NCBI GenBank assembly: GCA_903813345.2
Contig: CAIIXF020000002.1
Coordinates: 26,548,455-26,612,454, forward strand
Reading direction: 5' to 3'
Origin: Owenia fusiformis
Taxonomy: Eukaryota; Annelida; Polychaeta; Sabellida; Oweniidae
DNA: 64,000 nucleotides
Shown here: piece after piece, positions 58,643 through 64,000 of the stretch
Position numbering within the stretch: position 1 is the first letter of the stretch
Layout: every line of letters begins with the position of its first letter
The notes under the pieces: model-generated
What the model was told of the DNA's origin: nothing
Database searches by the model: none
The model's input: the letters and a program-made list of their open reading frames with translations, nothing else
Made by a program: the position numbers and the translations under genes

Positions 58643-60558
58643 CCCAGTGCTTCCTTTCTATAAGCCCCACCTCATGTCAGCCATACCATTTGTGTTGTGG
58701 AGATAGGCCTGAAAGTATATGACTCACTGTTAATTGATCTATAAATTACATTGGTCAAACTAAATGACTATAAATTCATTTCATTTCTCTAGTTAAGTCT
58801 ATTATCTCCGAGAAACGCAATACATACTTATTAGACAGACCTGATTTATTTACACCTGATTTATAGTTCAAAAACGTCTCAAGCGCAAATAGAAATTAGC
58901 GTCTCTCATTACATTCAAGTAAAGGCATCTACTCCGTGGATATAAACCTTTTAAGATATTGGATTTACTTTTTGACCGATCTCTTTTTCGGCATTATCGC
59001 ATAAATCTCAAGGTCCTAACACAACAATTTCTATTTTGGCGGAACGTGTGTGTTGACTGTTAGATTGTTTTTCAGATTCATCAATACATGTACCGCTTAA
59101 TAAGAGTATCATCTCCAGTTATTTTGATCAACTGTTTAATTTCCCTGTTGTCATGGTTACTAAAAATCAATGCACACATGTACAGGTAATTTGTAATTTT
59201 GCTCACGGATGATAGCATATTATACCTTTCAATAAATTTCACAAGAATTAGTTAACAATTTGTCATTAATTAATTAAAAGCCGATTTTCCTACAGACTCA
59301 AATGTTTTTTGTATGGTTCAGTTTATCCTTTGTTATTTTCTCTCATTACCATTTTGTTTCACTCTGTGACCGTGGCCAAGTCATGATTACAATGATTACA
59401 TGGCAGGGTATAAGTCACGACAGTAAAGACTTAGAACGGTATTAGACAGTAAATCAAGGAAGCAGCGTCACCTTCACCTGATGCCATCAAGAAGGTGGTA
59501 ATCGGATTCGGTATATACACTGAAATTAAAATCTCGCATCTCTGCGAAGGAGTGCTAAGATGTGTTACCTATAAGGCAACTCGGTTACAAGCTTGTTGAC
59601 ACCCAATCCTATTGTATTTTGGATTGTATACATCACTGTATCATCATACAGTATACAATTGTAGACCTCTCTGAGGTCAACTGGCAAAATTGTATACCTC
59701 CGGTCTCGGTCAACAGTATTTTCAAGGCTTACAGTTGAGGTATACACATTTGTCAGTTGACCGAATAGAGAGGTTAACAATTGTTTTGTTTGTCCGAAGA
59801 ATATTATAATTGGAAGGATACATTATATCGAATATCACGTGAAGATGTTTGTAAAAAAAAGTTAAACTTTTCAAATGTTGATTTTTTCCGTAAAATTAAA
59901 AAATGTAATTTTTCACAAATTTTTTATTCATAAGATGTGAACCATGTCACCATTATTTGAGCCTCGACATAGGAAAACTGGTCTTATCACAAAAATTGAA
60001 ATTGTGCTAGAGCTAAAAATGTGCCAAAGATTAAGAGGAAAATGTGTTTTTACATAAATGGTTTTGGTCTATATCCACAATACAAATTGTTGAGATTAAA
60101 GTCACGGCTCATTTGAAAAGATATTTGTGCTTTTAAAGATAAACAAAAAGCGAAATATTACAAAAAAAATCTGTGATGAGACCCCTTTGCCTGCTCCTTG
60201 TTGGCTCATTTGTCATTTACAGCCATTTTCGTAGACTTCCCATAGCGTCCTCAAAAACCATAAAGACAAGTGGTTGGACAACTCATGTCTCTCTCCTCAT
60301 GATTCTGAGTTTAATATTTCTATTATCTTTATTTTCAAGAAGGGTATGATATTGGACAATGTTTCTACGTCCATAAATCAGTGTATGGATGTTTGGGTTT
60401 GTTTTCTATGACTGGTTTTACTTTTCAATCTATAAATACTATTAATATTTCCCTTGGGCAAACTACAGCAGCTGGTAATTTCTCGGTCGCATTTTCTACT
60501 GAGGTTGTGCGAGCTAAATTGCCGATATAAGCATTTCCACGGTCACATATGCCATTAG
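58643..60558. other. CNGA upstream region
   Basis: No coding exon could be supported. A short GTATAC-rich patch near 59590-59780 contains small inverted words. An upstream 5' UTR exon of CNGA may lie here or beyond but cannot be located by eye. Confidence 0.4.
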
Positions 60559-61069
60559 TGGAGAGGTTAAGCTAACGATGTTTTTCACAACGTAACCGTG
60601 AACGCAAAGTACAAAAATTAACAAAGGAATGTATCGAGCGCTCATAGTTTTATGCGCGCTTAGTCTACTTCAGATACTCTTTCAGCATCAGAGTTTCGGG
60701 TTTAGAACGGGATAATTTGAAATTTGACGTTGGGTCAACGGGAACCATTTTACTCGTGTCTATTGAACACTATGCTGTCAATTTTGATTTCGATACACAG
60801 TTGAATTCTTGCTGAACACGATGATGTATGTCATGCATGATTTAGCGCCAAAAATCTTACGAAACGAGCTCGTTTAAAATATGTATTAGAAAACCAGCCA
60901 TAAAACCGCATCAATGACATACTATAGAATCATTACACGCTATGGTGTAGTCTAAACAAACACTGGATTTGAACGGCTATTTATATGAGAAGGCTACATG
61001 AATTTGTATATGGTCGAGTGATACGTACAGGTTCAGTTTCGATTATATATGCAAAGCTTAACCTCTCCA
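60559..61069. mobile_element. MITE-like element, 511 bp
   Basis: TGGAGAGGTTAAGCT at the left is inverted at the right as AGCTTAACCTCTCCA. The TIR is about 15 bp. No coding capacity and no clear target-site duplication. Confidence 0.45.
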
Positions 61070-61598
61070 GTATTGAGCCCCCGCCCCACTATCTATTTTA
61101 CAACAGGTTAAAGTAGATAAGGGGGTCACAGGTTTTGAGCCATGTTCACTCTACTATACCTAACCCCTAGAAATGCATGATATTCTGTTTGTCTAATTGT
61201 ATTGTTTAGTATATTTTTTAAAGTACCTTATTAACATGTAACAGTCATCCGATAAACCATTCATAAGGAACAGACACATAAAAAGAAATAATACAAGCAT
61301 TGCTAATAAGTCAAATGGGTTGCTCATGAACACCAAATGCAAGGTATAGTAGAGTGTGTTACTCTCGTGGTACTTTGAATTTGTAGACCCAGAATATCTC
61401 CAATACTCCAATCAACGTTAGTCCAATTAGTTACGAACTACCAGTTTACGTAACAAGATTCCGACTGTAATTTTATAGAGTACTTTGGCATTTTCAATTG
61501 TACATGCCATGTTTGTATGAGATCATGATGATCAAACGTCAATTAGACAGCAGATGCAATGAGCATTATGAGCTATAGAAACATTAATGCTCTGCTAA

Positions 61599-61910
61599 AT
61601 TAGAGTTATGCACATTAATGTCACTTTTGTGATCTAGTAATATAAGTTTATTAAAGGTATCTCCGTTGTAGTGAAGAATATAGTAGAGACGAGTATAGAT
61701 AAAACACAATTATATGATAATCTATTTTGTATAGTTAATCACTGATATGTGCAACATATAGAATGGTTCATATTTATTACAATTAGAGTTATGCACATAA
61801 AGGTTGCTTGTGATCTAGTGATATAAGTTTATTACAGGTATCTCGGTTGTAGTGAAGAATATAGAAGAAACGAGTATAGATAAAGTACAATTATATGATA
61901 ATCTATTTTC
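61599..61910. repeat. direct duplication, period 183 bp
   Basis: ATTAGAGTTATGCACATTAA (61599) recurs at 61782, and both copies continue with TGTGATCTAGT, ATATAAGTTTATTA, CAGGTATCTC/AAGGTATCTC, TTGTAGTGAAGAATATAG and ATATGATAATCTATTTT. The two copies are highly similar over about 130 bp. Confidence 0.85.
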
Positions 61911-64000
61911 AGGCCCGTAGCCAGGGGGTTGGGAAGCCCCACCGCCAAAATGTTTTTTTTTCAAAAGCATGTAGTTTTTCATCCTTCTAGGCTTTTAAGT
62001 GATTTTGAACCAAATTGTCAAATATGAACCTGGGATTTTTAAAAAGTGAAACCCCTTGGCAAAAGCTGGGAATTAACCGGTCTGACTTGTTTTGTTACAT
62101 GCAACAAATGGAATGCGACGTATGCATGTCAACGCTGCTTTCCGAGGGAACGTGGAGAATGGGAGAGTTGTCTGGATCATGTCTTGAATACCATTAGTCA
62201 GATCCAAGTACATTATGTAGACAAAGCTCTTTTATAAAGAGGCGAATCATATACTATCGCTATGGTAATCCTAAAGAGTGCAGTTGTTATTATTTGTCAA
62301 CTGAATTAGTTTAGTTACTTGACTTCACACCTTCTCACACAGTGGGGGTGTGTAATTTGGGGGGAGGCTCACAATGGCTTGTAGCTAGGCTATAGTAATG
62401 TCTAAATGGAAAGGTTAATTGAATACGACCCAAAATCCTTCTGGGCAATGAACAGGGAACATAGAACATTGTACATAGGATGCGTTAACAGGGTCCTGAT
62501 CTGATTAAGGCTTAATATTTTAATGAATCAATATTAATTTGATATTTTGCTCTAGACCATTACTTGTATAAAAACTCTTTAAAGTACAGTAATATACACG
62601 CCAAAACTCGATCAAGCGTTCGATCCAGTTACTATTGGTGTTTTTCATTTGTAACATTTAAAACAGAAATTATCTTTCTAGAGGTAAGATACCTGATATA
62701 TTGACGTCTAATAAGATCTTTCAACATAATAAATCATGAAATAATTGTCTGAATCCAATATAGAAGCTATAATGTCACTTTTTATTAGATTCTTCGGAGA
62801 TGTGTTTTCGTTGGATTGATATAGTGGATGTAAAACAGACTTTGTTTCAAGTGTACTGTTGGTCAAATGTGCAATATCTGCATATTCAATACCTTTAAAC
62901 GTTAAACGGATCTCCGGCCATCTTTGATTACCACATCTACTCATGATCAATTAAAATATTTAATAAGTTTGAATTCGTTAAAAAATGGAATTTAGAGACG
63001 CGAGGTAGATATCAGAATATATTACAAGAAATTCAAAAGGCAACGGTATCACGAAATTGCACAAGCTTTGACAAAAGTGTCATCACTTCAAATATGTTAT
63101 ATTCAAATGGAACTGCAAATGATGGTAAAAATGACATTAAAACCACTCCCCTTAAGCAAAAATGCCATCAAATATCATCAAGTAAATTGAAACGCGGCTT
63201 AAAAAGGCTGACGACGCCATTTTGAACTAACTGTTTTAATAAGCCTTAAAATTCAGAAGTGCCATTTCGTCATAATTAGCTACCCTTCTTAAATCCAATT
63301 ATAGAGAGAAAGCGCATATATGCATATAAAGTACGAGTATATTTTGTATGTAATAGCAAAAGAAAGCTAGATCGGATTACCATGGTCTCGGCAACTGTGA
63401 AATAATTAGACAATCCGCACTTAAATTACAATTCTATTATTGAAATGCTCATAAGGACGCAACCTATGGCGAATGGTGATAGGGATGATGTATTGCTTTG
63501 TTCAGCGGATTACTACACTTGTCAATGTATTGATGGATCGTGGTTGAATTCTTTATATTAATAATAGCCTCCCCCGTTCACTGTATATGTATGTATCCAC
63601 CTGCTGTAAATATTGCCATATTTGCAATACACTGAAATATAACATTATATGACAGTCATGACATAAAAACACCATCATTTCCAATTTAGAAAAATATAAG
63701 TTTATTTATCTGATATTAAAATATATAATCAGATGAAAGAGAAGGTAAGGGATGAGTAAATGTATCTGATATAAATTCCTCAAATTACTAACCTATATTA
63801 ACTTATTTTGAGCATTTGGAAACTGCTGGCGGAAATCGGGTTAACCCTTGACCTTGTTCGACTTTTACTCCGGTGTAATTTAAAAAAACAGGGAGACCTT
63901 GAAACCTAAATCCCTTTTATGTTCATTTCTCTGGCTTAAATATCAGATTGCATTATGCCCTTTTGCAATCAAGTCATCAATCAGGCGAAATACAAATATA
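61911..64000. other. gene-free right edge
   Basis: It begins with AGGCCCGTAGCCAGGGGGTT, a word I associate with dispersed repeats in many invertebrates. An 80-codon frame on the - strand (62950-62708) has ordinary amino-acid composition but no recognised motif and no neighbouring splice partners. Nothing else could be supported. Confidence 0.4.

Noticed and set aside
62708-62950. 80-codon frame on the - strand
   Set aside because: Composition is ordinary and a start is present, but there is no motif, homologue known to me or splice partner; not enough to call a gene.

Overview
This window is animal nuclear DNA: AT-rich, intron-bearing, and dominated by non-coding and repeat sequence. Two genes can be read with confidence, and both are metazoan. 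One is a ParaHox homeobox gene of the Xlox/Pdx class. The other is a cyclic-nucleotide-gated channel alpha subunit. The surviving Xlox hexapeptide and homeodomain, together with repeat types I associate with molluscan genomes, suggest a lophotrochozoan, perhaps a marine mollusc. That taxonomic step is inference; nothing here fixes the species.

Layout. 1-12.8 kb is gene-free. It holds a degenerate duplication near the left edge, a 190-bp CpG-rich satellite (about 3.12-5.95 kb) lying between two palindromic hairpins in opposite orientation, and two mariner-like MITEs. Xlox lies on the + strand as two coding exons (14305-14785 and 29099-29499) giving 293 residues. Its 14.3-kb intron holds several palindromic or terminal-inverted-repeat (TIR) elements, including a nested foldback element at 27.0-28.4 kb. 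The space from 29.5 to 41.1 kb is largely two long TIR-bounded elements (32.5-35.6 and 35.9-39.8 kb) and small MITEs. From 58.6 down to 41.1 kb, on the - strand, is the CNGA gene. It has five coding exons whose splice phases join without a break into 687 residues. Its second intron holds a 1.5-kb mariner-like element directly next to a 4.6-kb transposon with ~540-bp TIRs, which carries the broken remains of a protein I recognise as a repeated animal gene family. Its first intron contains a 24-bp minisatellite. 58.7-64 kb is CNGA upstream sequence with one MITE and a tandem duplication.

The two genes are convergent and functionally unrelated: Xlox is an endodermal/neural patterning transcription factor, and CNGA is a sensory cation channel. 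They share a neighbourhood, not a pathway. No tRNA, rRNA or CRISPR array was found. The most unusual structures are (1) a family of at least six hairpins whose arms differ in sequence between copies but stay self-complementary, with stems interrupted at regular steps by GA/GA mismatches; and (2) the long-TIR element bearing the broken gene.
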